Source of the DNA: Haladaptatus sp. R4
GTDB lineage: Archaea > Halobacteriota > Halobacteria > Halobacteriales > Haladaptataceae
DNA length: 64,000 nt
Direction: 5' to 3'
Assembly: GCF_001625445.1 (NCBI RefSeq)
Contig: NZ_LWHG01000011.1
Span: forward strand, 930,001 to 994,000
Of the stretch, positions 8,965 through 16,640 are shown piece by piece (the stretch's first letter is position 1; each line of letters opens with the position of its first letter). The notes beneath the pieces are model-generated. The model saw nothing but the letters and a program-made list of their open reading frames with translations. It made no database searches and had not been told where the DNA came from. The translations under genes and the position numbers were made by a program.

Positions 8965-9981
8965 TTATCCCTGGTTGGACTCCGTACTTACGTAGCGCAC
9001 CTCGGGGTCGAGGCGCGGTTGGTCGGTCGGTCGAACGGCAGGGCGGAAGCGCACGAGGCGCTTGTTCGGGCCCGGCACCGAACCCTTGATGAGCGCGTAC
9101 GGACCATCGACCTCGCCGTAGTTGACGAAGCCACCGTCGACGGAGGCCTCGTCGTCGTCGCCGAGGGAGATGAGACGCTTGTTGAGTTCGGTACGCTGGT
9201 GGTAGCCCATCTGACCCAGCTGCGGAACCGTCGAGCGAACGCGCGACGGATTCCACGGGCCGAGGTTACCGATGCGGCGTCTCCAGCCTTGGCGGGCGTG
9301 TTTGCCCTTCCGCTTCTGGACGCCCCATCGCTTGACGGGACCCTGCGTTCCTTTACCTTTCGTGACGCCACTGGTGTCGAGGTACTCGCCTGCGCGGAAC
9401 ACGTCAGTGATGTCGTGTTCCCCGCCGTCTTCGAGTAGTTCGAGGGCGAAATCGGCGCGCTCGTCGAGGGAGCCGCCGCCGATTCGCGTTTCCATGACGT
9501 CCGGTCGTTTCTTCGGTACGTTCTTGAGGTCGCTGGGAACGGTGTGTGTGATGACCCGGAGGTCAGCCACGTCGCCTGCCTCGATGGCCGCGCGGAGGTC
9601 CTCCTCCGCGCCGTCGGCGTCGTGATTCTCCGGAACGTTGAGCGTGCGGCCGAGTTCGTCGTGGAACTCGGAACCCCACACTTCCGTCAGTGGTTTCTTC
9701 CCATACGGCGTGTCTTCGTAGGCTCGAAGAGCGACGGCGCGCATTGGGGGAGTCTCGACGATGGTGACCGGTACGGTCTCCTCCATCCCTTCGCGGGGGG
9801 AGTTTGCCTCATCGTTGACCATCACCACATGGGTCATTCCAGCCTTGTAACCCGCGAATCCCTGCAGCGACGGCTGACCGTCACTGTCGGGCCACGAGTT
9901 GAAGCGCGGAACTTCGCTCGTCGCGCGCTTTCGGGGGCCGAAGCCCAGCGAACCTTTGCGTGGTCTGCTTGTTTCTGGCAT
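8965..9981 (-). CDS. rpl3: 50S ribosomal protein L3 (uL3)
   Basis: Assembly-initiator protein reaching the peptidyl transferase centre, 338 aa, archaeal length. It starts MPETSRPRKGSLGFGPRKRA and contains DTSGVTKGKGTQGPVKRWGV and KGKHARQGWRRRIGNLGPWN, the conserved W-loop region. It is the first ribosomal gene of the operon and lies 4 nt after the SPOUT methyltransferase gene. Confidence 0.98.
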   Translation of the reverse strand: MPETSRPRKGSLGFGPRKRATSEVPRFNSWPDSDGQPSLQGFAGYKAGMTHVVMVNDEANSPREGMEETVPVTIVETPPMRAVALRAYEDTPYGKKPLTEVWGSEFHDELGRTLNVPENHDADGAEEDLRAAIEAGDVADLRVITHTVPSDLKNVPKKRPDVMETRIGGGSLDERADFALELLEDGGEHDITDVFRAGEYLDTSGVTKGKGTQGPVKRWGVQKRKGKHARQGWRRRIGNLGPWNPSRVRSTVPQLGQMGYHQRTELNKRLISLGDDDEASVDGGFVNYGEVDGPYALIKGSVPGPNKRLVRFRPAVRPTDQPRLDPEVRYVSTESNQG

Positions 9982-9985
9982 CGTA

Positions 9986-10828
9986 TCACTCGATGTTGAG
10001 GGTAAGGCAGCCGAGGGAGGCGAACATCGCTTCTTCAGTTCGCACGACCCCGCTGCCTTGGTTTGGAACCGTATTTAGCCAGAGGTCGAACCGGGCTAGG
10101 ACGCCGGATTCGACCGTGGAGATTCCTTCGGGTTCTACCCCGAACATCTCCGGCAGTCCTCGACCCGGCGAACCAAAGGCGACGGTCATTCCGTCGCGGT
10201 TGGTTCGTCTGACGACTTCGTCGAGTCGCCGAACGGAGAGCGGTTCTCCGTGACGCGACGTGCCGATTGTGACACCGGCGTCGTCGCGGTCGAGGGCCGC
10301 CGAGAGGTCCGTGCGCGTCACTGTGAGACCCGGAATGGGGTCATCCACGAGCTTCGCACGGACCGGTCTTCTCGAAGAGATCCTGACGGTAACGCGTTCC
10401 CCCTCGGCGACCGTCATGGAAGACGGTACGACGAGTGAGATCGGGTGTTGCAGTCCGCAATTGACCCGAACGCGCCCTTCAGGTCCGACCTCGGTCACGA
10501 TTCCCTGTCTTAACGACCCCGAACCTTCCGATTCGGAGCCGGTCTGTGATGGAGCGCGGAGCGGCGGTAGGACGCCTACGTACTCCAATTCGCTCTGCCT
10601 CCCGAATGCCTCCTTTCGGAGGTATGGCGGTGTGGCAGCGTACTTCAGTACGGTTTCGACGAATCCACCGCCCCACTTGTTCTCGCCTTCCACGTCGTGG
10701 AAGACGGTCAAGCGGTCCGCCCGGAATACGGTCGCCGCGCGGGCGACGTAGCCGATCTTACGAGTTGCCTCGCGTTTGTCTTCGGCTTCCCGGACGAGGG
10801 ACGATGGGACGAGTAGGTTGACGCTCAT
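9986..10828 (-). CDS. Putative SPOUT-fold RNA methyltransferase (COG2106 family), operon leader
   Basis: 280-aa protein starting MSVNLLVPSSLVREAEDKRE. Members of this archaeal family (COG2106) are predicted SPOUT-class, SAM-dependent RNA methyltransferases with an inserted OB-like domain (here about 95-150) and a C-terminal SPOUT knot; AFGSPGRGLPEMFGVEPEGI fits the SAM-binding loop region, and NTVPNQGSGVVRTEEAMFAS is the conserved C-terminus. The frame is open for 71 more codons upstream, but a TATA-like site lies inside that extension, so the internal ATG at 10828 is preferred. Linkage ahead of L3 is common in archaea and fits ribosome maturation. The exact RNA target is unknown here. Confidence 0.85.
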   Translation of the reverse strand: MSVNLLVPSSLVREAEDKREATRKIGYVARAATVFRADRLTVFHDVEGENKWGGGFVETVLKYAATPPYLRKEAFGRQSELEYVGVLPPLRAPSQTGSESEGSGSLRQGIVTEVGPEGRVRVNCGLQHPISLVVPSSMTVAEGERVTVRISSRRPVRAKLVDDPIPGLTVTRTDLSAALDRDDAGVTIGTSRHGEPLSVRRLDEVVRRTNRDGMTVAFGSPGRGLPEMFGVEPEGISTVESGVLARFDLWLNTVPNQGSGVVRTEEAMFASLGCLTLNIE

Positions 10829-10883
10829 ACCGTTACGCTTCGACGCCTCATCACTAGACTGTAGCGAAGTTTTCGTACTGACG

Positions 10884-10893
10884 GTTAAAAGAG
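10884..10893 (-). promoter_or_regulatory. TATA-like promoter of the ribosomal superoperon
   Basis: On the minus strand the sequence CTCTTTTAACC lies about 57-65 nt upstream of the SPOUT methyltransferase start. TTTTAA with a flanking purine/C context resembles a haloarchaeal TATA box and predicts a transcript start with a leader of about 30 nt. It is the only TATA-like site I see between this operon and the divergent tRNA gene. Confidence 0.45.
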
Positions 10894-10999
10894 TGCCGCT
10901 TCGGATTCGGCCGCGTGACGTATTCACACGCCCGGTATCCTCGAAATTACGAGAAAAACGGTGAGTGAATCGTTCACGGGGAGAGTCCGAACTCGCAAG

Positions 11000-11008
11000 T
11001 CTTATACT
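11000..11008 (+). promoter_or_regulatory. TATA-like promoter of tRNA-Gly copy 1
   Basis: TCTTATACT lies about 38 nt before the mature tRNA 5' end, a suitable distance for a short 5' leader. Confidence 0.45.
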
Positions 11009-11042
11009 GTAGTCGGGAATACGAAAGAGTGCAAGCAGCACT

Positions 11043-11113
11043 GCGCTGGTAGTGTAGTGGTATCACGTGACCTTGCCATGGTCACAACCTGGGTTCAAAT
11101 CCCAGCCAGCGCA
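11043..11113 (+). tRNA. tRNA-Gly (GCC), copy 1
   Basis: 71-nt cloverleaf. Acceptor stem GCGCTGG pairs with CCAGCGC and is followed by discriminator A. The anticodon stem GTGACC/GGTCAC holds loop TTGCCAT, anticodon GCC. The T-loop is TTCAAAT between CTGGG and CCCAG. No CCA is encoded, as is usual in archaea. It is identical to the second copy at 11781. A detached copy of its 3' end lies about 150 nt downstream. Confidence 0.95.
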
Positions 11114-11190
11114 CTTCTATCGGGAACAAACCGTCGAGCATCGCGTGTAGCGCGTGCTCGCATGGCGTGAGCGATGAAATCGTAGCTGGT

Positions 11191-11285
11191 GATTTGAATC
11201 CTGCAAGTCACACGCCCGGAAGCGCAACGACCGAAGGGAAGTGAGCATCCCGGACCGCCGCTCCAGTTCAAATCCCCAGCCAACG
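11191..11285 (+). repeat. tRNA-Gly-associated repeat, copy A (67-bp cassette plus tRNA 3'-end fragment)
   Basis: Positions 11191-11257 are a 67-bp cassette that recurs without mismatch at 11928-11994. It begins with an inverted T-arm-like sequence (GATTTGAATCC) and is followed by a degenerate copy of the tRNA-Gly 3' end (GTTCAAATCCCCAGCCAACG, 11266-11285). The block ends about 172 nt after the tRNA. Short reverse ORFs over it are ghosts of the repeat. Confidence 0.8.
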
Positions 11286-11388
11286 TTTCAACGACGAATC
11301 CCCATCTTCAGAAACTCGCTCGTCAGGACTTGAGTTCGGATTAGATGGTACAGAAACAGATATCAGGTACAGCTACGACCGGATAGCT

Positions 11389-11595
11389 ATGTTTGAGGAC
11401 GACTTCCGAGGAGTTGGTGATGTTCCGCTGGCGATATGGGTCGTCATGGGAATGGTAGTTGGTACCGGTCTCGGAACCACGTTCGGCGTCGTTCTGAATA
11501 ATATCGCGCTTGGACTCGCATTGGGAAGCGCGATGGGACTGGGGTTGGGGGCGGCCTTGGGTGTGGCATTTGGCGCGACGTTTGACGACGAATGA
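11389..11595 (+). CDS. Small glycine-zipper membrane protein
   Basis: 68-aa protein, MFEDDFRGVGDVPLAIWVVM at the start. Almost all of residues 13-63 is hydrophobic and Gly/Ala-rich with GxxxG spacing (MGMVVGTGLGTTFGVVLNN, then LGSAMGLGLGAALGVAFGAT), suggesting two packed transmembrane helices, with charged ends at both termini. I do not recognise a named family. It sits alone between the two tRNA-Gly genes. Composition and clean ends make it likely real, but function cannot be inferred. Confidence 0.6.
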   Translation: MFEDDFRGVGDVPLAIWVVMGMVVGTGLGTTFGVVLNNIALGLALGSAMGLGLGAALGVAFGATFDDE

Positions 11596-11725
11596 GTGTA
11601 GGTGATTGAATCGCCATTCTATTATTTTGTTTTTCGCGCGCCCACGCGTGAACCGCCACTCACACAGTACGGATCAGTCGTGTATCCTGTAGTGATGTTG
11701 ACCGTCCCACCTCGCTTGCGTAATG

Positions 11726-11735
11726 CATTTATACC
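11726..11735 (+). promoter_or_regulatory. TATA-like promoter of tRNA-Gly copy 2
   Basis: CATTTATACC lies about 50 nt before the tRNA 5' end and is a good haloarchaeal TATA-box match in otherwise GC-rich DNA. Confidence 0.45.
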
Positions 11736-11780
11736 CACGCGTGGCAAGATAGTAATGTCGCAACACGCGACGAACGAAAC

Positions 11781-11851
11781 GCGCTGGTAGTGTAGTGGTA
11801 TCACGTGACCTTGCCATGGTCACAACCTGGGTTCAAATCCCAGCCAGCGCA
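11781..11851 (+). tRNA. tRNA-Gly (GCC), copy 2
   Basis: The 71 nt are identical to the tRNA at 11043, with the same acceptor stem, anticodon GCC and T-arm. It has its own TATA-like site and a T-run (ATTTTTC) directly after the 3' end. Two further detached 3'-end copies follow at 12004 and 12130. Confidence 0.95.
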
Positions 11852-11927
11852 TTTTTCACTGACGAAACTCCGTAAGCGACGCCGCTAGGTGGCGCTGACG
11901 ACTCGCGTCAGTGAAACTAGCCACTGG

Positions 11928-12025
11928 GATTTGAATCCTGCAAGTCACACGCCCGGAAGCGCAACGACCGAAGGGAAGTGAGCATCCCGGACCGTCTTGC
12001 TCTGGTTCAAATCCCAGCCAGCGCA
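11928..12025 (+). repeat. tRNA-Gly-associated repeat, copy B (67-bp cassette plus 22-bp tRNA 3' end)
   Basis: The cassette at 11928-11994 is identical to 11191-11257. It is followed by a perfect copy of the last 22 nt of tRNA-Gly at 12004-12025. The cassette's first bases (CTGGGATTTGAA, from 11925) are an inverted copy of the T-arm, so the unit is bounded by inverted T-arm sequences. Confidence 0.85.
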
Positions 12026-12129
12026 CTTCTATCGCGAGCAAACTGGCGAGCGAGGAAATCGAATCTGTGGATTTAAATGAGACCAGTCGCATGCCCGCGC
12101 AACGAAGTGAGCAGGACCGTCTGGGCGTA

Positions 12130-12150
12130 GTTCAAATCCCAGCCAGCGCA
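12130..12150 (+). repeat. Third detached tRNA-Gly 3'-end copy (21 bp)
   Basis: This is an exact copy of the last 21 nt of tRNA-Gly, 125 nt after the previous one. It is followed by the same TTTTTC that follows tRNA copy 2, whereas copy B is followed by CTTCTATCG, the sequence after tRNA copy 1. The intervening DNA is a diverged cassette (GTCGCATGCCCGCGCAACG). Confidence 0.8.
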
Positions 12151-12291
12151 TTTTTCGAACTCACGACGACGAGCACCGCGTCGCGTGTGCTCGCCACAGT
12201 GTGCACGACGAAATCGTAGATAGCGTCACTTTCTCCGAACCGGTCGCATCTCCCACCAACCGTTTTCTACCATCGAGTTGTACGGACTCGC

Positions 12292-12741
12292 ATGCAGGGG
12301 CTACGGTGGGTGCAGATGACGGACGAAGAGCGAAACGAATTCCTCAGCAACGGCGGAACGGGTGTCATCTCGTTTTCGACATCTCCGTCCGAACCGCCGT
12401 TCTCGTTGCCGATCTCGTACGGCTACTACGCGGACACGGGAAGTCTTTACTTCCGATTCGCGTTCCCGCCGGACAGCGGAAAGGAGGCGTTGCTGGACGA
12501 CCCGATTTCGTTCGTCACGTACGAGAAGACGGACGAGGGGTATCGGAGCGTCGTCGCGAGTGGTCATCTGGAGGAGGTGGACGACCTGCCGTACGATTCG
12601 GCCGTCGCCCAACGCATGTGGGAGGTGGATATTCCGCTGGTGGACGTCTTCGAACAACCGCCCGAGGACGTGACGTTCCGTCACTTCCATCTCGATCCGG
12701 ATCGGCTGACGGGGCGGAAGGAAGTCGATTCGCAGGAGTGA
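12292..12741 (+). CDS. Pyridoxamine 5'-phosphate oxidase-like flavin-binding protein (paralogue 1)
   Basis: 149-aa split-barrel protein of the PNPOx-like superfamily, found widely in haloarchaea. Visible features are the N-terminal MTDEERNEFLSNGGTGVISF, the barrel strand PPFSLPISYGYYADTGSLYF, and SFVTYEKTDEGYRSVVASGH. Members bind FMN, F420 or haem; the ligand cannot be told here. A clear paralogue lies at 34647-35096 on the minus strand, sharing the GGTGVISF, VSYGY, VTYD/EKTDxGxRSVV and RVDIPLVDxFE blocks. An internal ATG at residue 9 is an alternative start. Confidence 0.8.
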   Translation: MQGLRWVQMTDEERNEFLSNGGTGVISFSTSPSEPPFSLPISYGYYADTGSLYFRFAFPPDSGKEALLDDPISFVTYEKTDEGYRSVVASGHLEEVDDLPYDSAVAQRMWEVDIPLVDVFEQPPEDVTFRHFHLDPDRLTGRKEVDSQE

Positions 12742-12816
12742 CACGGTCCAACGGTCACGAAACTGCCCGAAATACTCTTGGTCGAATCCGTCCTTCTGAG
12801 TAGCGAGGTGGGGAGT

Positions 12817-13455
12817 ATGAGTGACACACAAGACAAACCGACAGCGAGGATGTTTTTCACACAGAACGATATTCCGGACGACGAACGCGAGGCGCTCGTC
12901 GAACTGCTGAACGAGACGCTCGCGAATACGACCGACTTGTTGACCCAGACGAAGTACGCCCACTGGAACGTCAAGGGGCCGAACTTCTATCAGCTACACC
13001 TGCTGTTCGACGAGTTGGCCGACGTGTTGTTCGAACACGAGGACGGTATCGCGGAGCGGACGACCGCACTCGGCGGTGAGGCCCGAGGGACGGTTCGAAT
13101 GGCGGCGACGAACTCCCGTATTCCTGAGATACGAACGGACGCCGTGACCGGCTTGGAGTACGTCGAAGCGCTGGCGAACAACCTCGCGATTCACGCCTCG
13201 AACCTCCGGAGCGGCATCGATACCGCGGAATCCCTCTCCGACAAGGACACGGCCGACCTGTTCACCGAGCAGTCCCGCGAAGTGGACCAGTACCTCTGGT
13301 TCCTCGAAGCGCACCTGCAACGGGAACCGATCCAATCCGTGCCGGGGAACGGAGAGCGGGAGAGCGCACCACCGCGACGGCCCGAAGCGCCGAACTCGGA
13401 AACGCCGCATCACGAACCGCGCCGCTACGAACAGGGTTCGACGCCGACACGGTAA
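12817..13455 (+). CDS. dpsA: DNA protection protein DpsA (ferritin-like) with basic C-terminal tail
   Basis: Ferritin-like protein that oxidises and stores iron and protects DNA during oxidative or starvation stress. It is 212 aa from MSDTQDKPTARMFFTQNDIP; a GAGGTGGGG ribosome-binding site precedes this ATG, so the 13-codon upstream extension is rejected. The Dps ferroxidase signature is at about 44-80 (KYAHWNVKGPNFYQLHLLFD, then ELADVLFEHEDGIAERTTAL). After the last helix (about 172) comes an unusual 40-residue Pro/Arg/Glu-rich tail ending RRYEQGSTPTR; in other Dps proteins basic tails bind DNA. Confidence 0.93.
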   Translation: MSDTQDKPTARMFFTQNDIPDDEREALVELLNETLANTTDLLTQTKYAHWNVKGPNFYQLHLLFDELADVLFEHEDGIAERTTALGGEARGTVRMAATNSRIPEIRTDAVTGLEYVEALANNLAIHASNLRSGIDTAESLSDKDTADLFTEQSREVDQYLWFLEAHLQREPIQSVPGNGERESAPPRRPEAPNSETPHHEPRRYEQGSTPTR

Positions 13456-13550
13456 CCGCGCTCGTCGGTATTTCTCGTTTTTCGCTGTCTTCCGAATCTG
13501 ACCAGTGCTCGACCCATACGTTCAGGGGACTCGCTTCCGATGATCCAGCT

Positions 13551-13862
13551 ATGACAGTGATTGCTCTGCTGTCGGTCGCACCGGTTATCGAGGGAAGCAT
13601 GGCGAGCGAAGTAGCGAAGGCGGTCGAAGCCTTGGACGATTTCGACGTGTCCTACGAGACGAACCCCATGGGAACCGTCATCGAAGCCGATTCGGCCGCC
13701 GAACTTTTCGACGCGGCGCGTGCCGCTCACGAGGCCGTCGACGGCGACCGTGTCAGCACGGTCCTCAAAATCGACGACAAGCGGACGCGGGAGCAACGCG
13801 CACAGGAGAAAGTCGATGCCGTCGAAACCGAATTGGGACGAGCGGCGAGACGCGAGCGGTGA
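13551..13862 (+). CDS. MTH1187-family thiamine-binding protein
   Basis: 103-aa protein of the MTH1187/YkoF-like family, small ferredoxin-like domains that bind thiamine. MTVIALLSVAPVIEGSMASE at the start and YETNPMGTVIEADSAAELFD in the middle are the family's conserved blocks (the PMGT segment is typical). It has its own ATG close after a short intergenic gap and no obvious operon partner. The role in thiamine uptake or salvage is inferred from the family. Confidence 0.85.
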   Translation: MTVIALLSVAPVIEGSMASEVAKAVEALDDFDVSYETNPMGTVIEADSAAELFDAARAAHEAVDGDRVSTVLKIDDKRTREQRAQEKVDAVETELGRAARRER

Positions 13863-13925
13863 GGTCCTCGGAACAGGACTCCCCGTCTCCCGAACGTTCA
13901 AATACGGAAACGGACCCATTCCGAG

Positions 13926-14159
13926 ATGGCCGACATCGTGAACGTACCCGTCGGCCTTGCCACCATGAATTGCCAGAACTGTGGACACTCCGATTCGTTC
14001 GTTTTGCTGTTCGACCTCGCCGCCCGCGTAACGGGCGCGGAAAACACGCCGCTCGACTGGTCGTTCTGTGTCCAGTGTTCCGAATGCGGGAGTACGGACG
14101 TCGAGGGTGATCCGACGCAGTTGTTCACCCGGCTTCAGGACTCGATGACTCCCTCGTAA
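13926..14159 (+). CDS. Small zinc-ribbon-like protein
   Basis: 77-aa protein with two cysteine pairs, CQNC at residues 16-19 and CVQCSECG near 48-55, spaced for a zinc ribbon. The sequence is MADIVNVPVGLATMNCQNCG at the start. The family is unknown to me. It runs towards the 154-aa minus-strand gene and their 3' ends overlap by about 25 nt. Small CxxC proteins are abundant in haloarchaea and many act in regulation or RNA metabolism; no specific role can be given here. Confidence 0.65.
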   Translation: MADIVNVPVGLATMNCQNCGHSDSFVLLFDLAARVTGAENTPLDWSFCVQCSECGSTDVEGDPTQLFTRLQDSMTPS

Positions 14160-14599
14160 ATCTCGTCGTAAATCGCCTCGTTTGCGCTCGTCGTCTCGTC
14201 GGTCCACGTGACGAACGTCGTGGCGGTTTCCGCCGCGATGGCCGCGAACCGAGCTTCGAGGTGGGCGACACGACGTTCGTGCCAGCAGTTCACGAGCCCC
14301 GCGTGATAGCGCAGCCAAAACCCCTCGAAGTCCCGCTTGGAGAGCAACTGCTTCACGTGTTCGATGGCGTCCGGAACGGTTCGCGTGTCGAACCGCGCTC
14401 GTACTCGTCCGCTGCTCGTCGGAGTCGTGACGTACAACGGCAGGTAGGTGTGTTTCCATTCGTGCATGGCGATAGCGCCCGCATCGAACGTTGCGACGGA
14501 ATCGAAGTCGTCGAGCGGCGCGCGCCGCCCGCGGACGAGAACGCTCACGGCATCGGAATCGTGTGCTCGGCGGACCATCGCCAGTGTCGAAATAGTCAT
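14135..14599 (-). CDS. Protein of unknown function divergent from an AbrB-type gene
   Basis: 154-aa cytoplasmic protein starting MTISTLAMVRRAHDSDAVSV, with several Trp/His residues (AMHEWKHTYLPLYVTT, GFWLRYHAGLVNCWHERRVA) and no membrane segment. I do not recognise the family. It is divergent from the small AbrB-type gene at 14664, and an ATAGTCA-N4-TGACTAT inverted repeat overlaps its start codon, suggesting control by a DNA-binding protein. The arrangement is reminiscent of toxin-antitoxin or autoregulated pairs but nothing in the protein proves this. An internal ATG at residue 8 is an alternative start. Confidence 0.6.
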   Translation of the reverse strand: MTISTLAMVRRAHDSDAVSVLVRGRRAPLDDFDSVATFDAGAIAMHEWKHTYLPLYVTTPTSSGRVRARFDTRTVPDAIEHVKQLLSKRDFEGFWLRYHAGLVNCWHERRVAHLEARFAAIAAETATTFVTWTDETTSANEAIYDEIYEGVIES

Positions 14600-14609
14600 T
14601 TGTGACTAT
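14592..14609. promoter_or_regulatory. Inverted repeat ATAGTCA-N4-TGACTAT, candidate operator
   Basis: Perfect 7-bp arms with a 4-bp spacer overlap the start codon of the 154-aa gene and lie 55-72 nt before the AbrB-type gene. The spot also carries a direct repeat, GTCGAAATAG at 14586 and 14613. Position and symmetry suit autoregulation by the AbrB-type product; this is inference. Confidence 0.4.
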
Positions 14610-14663
14610 CTAGTCGAAATAGCTAAGAATCCATAACAATACCGATTGCCTTGGGGGGAGTAG

Positions 14664-14828
14664 ATGACTGAGCAGATACTCGGCACGACGACGGTGACAC
14701 AGCGATGGCGAATCAGTCTCATCAAAGCGGTTCGTGAGGAGTTCGAGGAAGCAGGTGTGGAGGTAGAGGAGGGCGACCGACTCGTGTTCAAGAAACGCGA
14801 CGGGCAGATAGTCGTCGAACCGGCGTAA
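14664..14828 (+). CDS. AbrB/SpoVT-type DNA-binding protein
   Basis: 54-aa protein translated as MTEQILGTTTVTQRWRISLI and ending GDRLVFKKRDGQIVVEPA. The swapped-hairpin SpoVT-AbrB pattern (short TTVTQRWRISLIKAVREEF segment, then EVEEGDRLVFKKRDGQIVV) is clear, and the length is typical of archaeal AbrB-type antitoxins and regulators. A GGGGGGAG ribosome-binding site precedes the ATG. No toxin gene follows; the neighbour downstream is gcvT. The divergent 154-aa gene is the only candidate partner. Confidence 0.8.
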   Translation: MTEQILGTTTVTQRWRISLIKAVREEFEEAGVEVEEGDRLVFKKRDGQIVVEPA

Positions 14829-14914
14829 AAACCGTCACCGAACTGTTCTAACACCCACCGGCAGCCCCGGGGGAGAAACCAAAACATTACTTCCTTCGCT
14901 TCGAGGGTTGGGGT

Positions 14915-16021
14915 ATGCCCCTTCGGAAACCGCCGTTGCGCGACCGACACGACGAGCGGGGCGCGACGTTTACCGAATTTGGCGGCTGGGACATGCCTGT
15001 CGAGTTCGATTCGATAACGAAAGAACACGAAAGCGTCCGGCAATCCGTCGGCATCTTCGACGTCTCTCACATGGGTGAGATAGAGGTCAGTGGACCCGAT
15101 GCCGAGCGCCTCATGCAACGATTGACGACCAACGACGTGACCCTGCTGTCTCCGGGTGACTCCCAGTATGCGATGATAACCGACGAGGACGGTATCATCA
15201 TGGACGACACCGTCGTCTATCGCCTACCGGAGGACGACGATGCGGAGTTCCTGTTCATCCCGAACGCCGGTCACGACGAACAGATGCACGACCGCTGGAA
15301 ACGGTTCCGCAACGAGTGGGACTTGGACGCGGAAATCCGCAACGCGACCGACGATTACGCGATGTACGCGGTCCAAGGACCGGATGCCGCCGATGCGGTC
15401 ATCGGTGCCGTCGACGACGACACCGCCGAATCCGTGGCCGACCTCTCGAAGTTCGAGGCGACCTACGCCACCGTCGAGGACGTTCGGTGCTGGATAGCCC
15501 GCACCGGATACACGGGCGAGGACGGATTCGAACTGATCCTTCCGTCGGACGAGGCCGAGACGGTCTGGGACGCGTTCGACTGTCAGCCCTGTGGGCTCGG
15601 CGCGCGCGACACGCTCCGAACCGAGATGGGATTCCTCCTCTCCGGGCAGGACTTCGATTACGAGAACGACCCCCGAAACCCGTACGAGGCCAAAGTAAGT
15701 TTCACGGTGAAACTCGATACCGAGTTCGTGGGACGTGACGCGCTCGAAGCGGCGAAAGAGGACGGGGTCGAGGAGACGTTCGTCGGCTTCCGACTCGTGG
15801 ACAGGGGCGTCCCTCGCCACGGGTACGACATCACCAGCACCGAGGACACCATCATCGGGACGGTTACGAGCGGGACGATGAGTCCGACGCTCGGGGAACC
15901 GATCGGGTTAGGTTACGTTCCGACCGAGTACGCCGACCCCGGAACCGTCATCCGGGTGATGGTGCGCGGACAGTCGAAGAAAGCAAAGATTGAGAGCACA
16001 CCGTTTCTGAAAGACAAATAA
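14915..16021 (+). CDS. gcvT: Aminomethyltransferase (glycine cleavage T protein)
   Basis: Transfers the methylene group from the aminomethyl-lipoyl arm of GcvH to tetrahydrofolate, releasing ammonia. 368 aa, normal length. Conserved blocks are [13 protein letters not shown] (about 27-39), [38 protein letters not shown] and [19 protein letters not shown]. Its stop overlaps the gcvH start (TAATGA), so the two are co-translated. It is the first gene of gcvT-gcvH-gcvPA-gcvPB, a complete set apart from the shared lipoamide dehydrogenase. Confidence 0.97.
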   Translation: MPLRKPPLRDRHDERGATFTEFGGWDMPVEFDSITKEHESVRQSVGIFDVSHMGEIEVSGPDAERLMQRLTTNDVTLLSPGDSQYAMITDEDGIIMDDTVVYRLPEDDDAEFLFIPNAGHDEQMHDRWKRFRNEWDLDAEIRNATDDYAMYAVQGPDAADAVIGAVDDDTAESVADLSKFEATYATVEDVRCWIARTGYTGEDGFELILPSDEAETVWDAFDCQPCGLGARDTLRTEMGFLLSGQDFDYENDPRNPYEAKVSFTVKLDTEFVGRDALEAAKEDGVEETFVGFRLVDRGVPRHGYDITSTEDTIIGTVTSGTMSPTLGEPIGLGYVPTEYADPGTVIRVMVRGQSKKAKIESTPFLKDK

Positions 16022-16404
16022 TGAGCTTCGAAGTACCAGAAGACCGTAAATATCTCGAATCGCACGAATGGGTAGCAGCAACCGACGGAACCGGCCGAAT
16101 CGGCATCACCGACTTCGCGCAGGACGAACTGGGCGACGTCGTCTTCGTCGAACTCCCGTCCGAAGGTGACGAACTCGAACAGAACGGCGACCTCGGCGTC
16201 GTCGAGAGCATCAAAGCGGTTTCTGACCTCTACTCGCCCGTTTCGGGCACTGTCACCGACGTGAACGAGGAGTTGGAGAACACTCCCGAACTCGTCAACG
16301 ACGACCCGTTCGGCGACGGATGGATGCTCGAAGTCGAACTGGACGACGAGAGCGAACTCGACGACCTGCTGTCCGCGGACGAGTACCGCGAGCAGATCGA
16401 GTAA
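16021..16404 (+). CDS. gcvH: Glycine cleavage system H protein
   Basis: Lipoyl carrier of the glycine cleavage complex, shuttling the aminomethyl group from P to T protein. 127 aa, usual length. The lipoylated lysine is K65 in [18 protein letters not shown]. The N-terminus [18 protein letters not shown] and [20 protein letters not shown] are standard. It starts inside the gcvT stop. The gap of about 235 nt to gcvPA makes a separate promoter for the P-protein genes possible. Confidence 0.98.
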   Translation: MSFEVPEDRKYLESHEWVAATDGTGRIGITDFAQDELGDVVFVELPSEGDELEQNGDLGVVESIKAVSDLYSPVSGTVTDVNEELENTPELVNDDPFGDGWMLEVELDDESELDDLLSADEYREQIE

Positions 16405-16640
16405 CGACGGCACCACACTTCTCACCGTTTTCGTCCGACAGTAGCGACGGCACCGGTCACGACGAGTAGCACGGATGAGCGCTGCAGTGTGCAATGCGGA
16501 CGTATACCGTAGATATTTGCTCTGTCGTGCATACTTTTCCGCTTCTTTCCGCACCCAGTCGCGATAAGTGTGCAAGCTCGTGCAATACGGGCGTCGGCTT
16601 TCCTCTCATATTAAAAGGGTGGACTCCCTAGCCCGACTCA

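Noticed and set aside
11095-11283. 62-aa reverse ORF after tRNA-Gly copy 1
   Set aside because: It covers the tRNA-derived repeat; the shared GRCASGRVTCRIQI peptide with 11856-12092 reflects the 67-bp repeat, not protein selection.
11856-12092. 78-aa reverse ORF after tRNA-Gly copy 2
   Set aside because: Same repeat-derived ghost.
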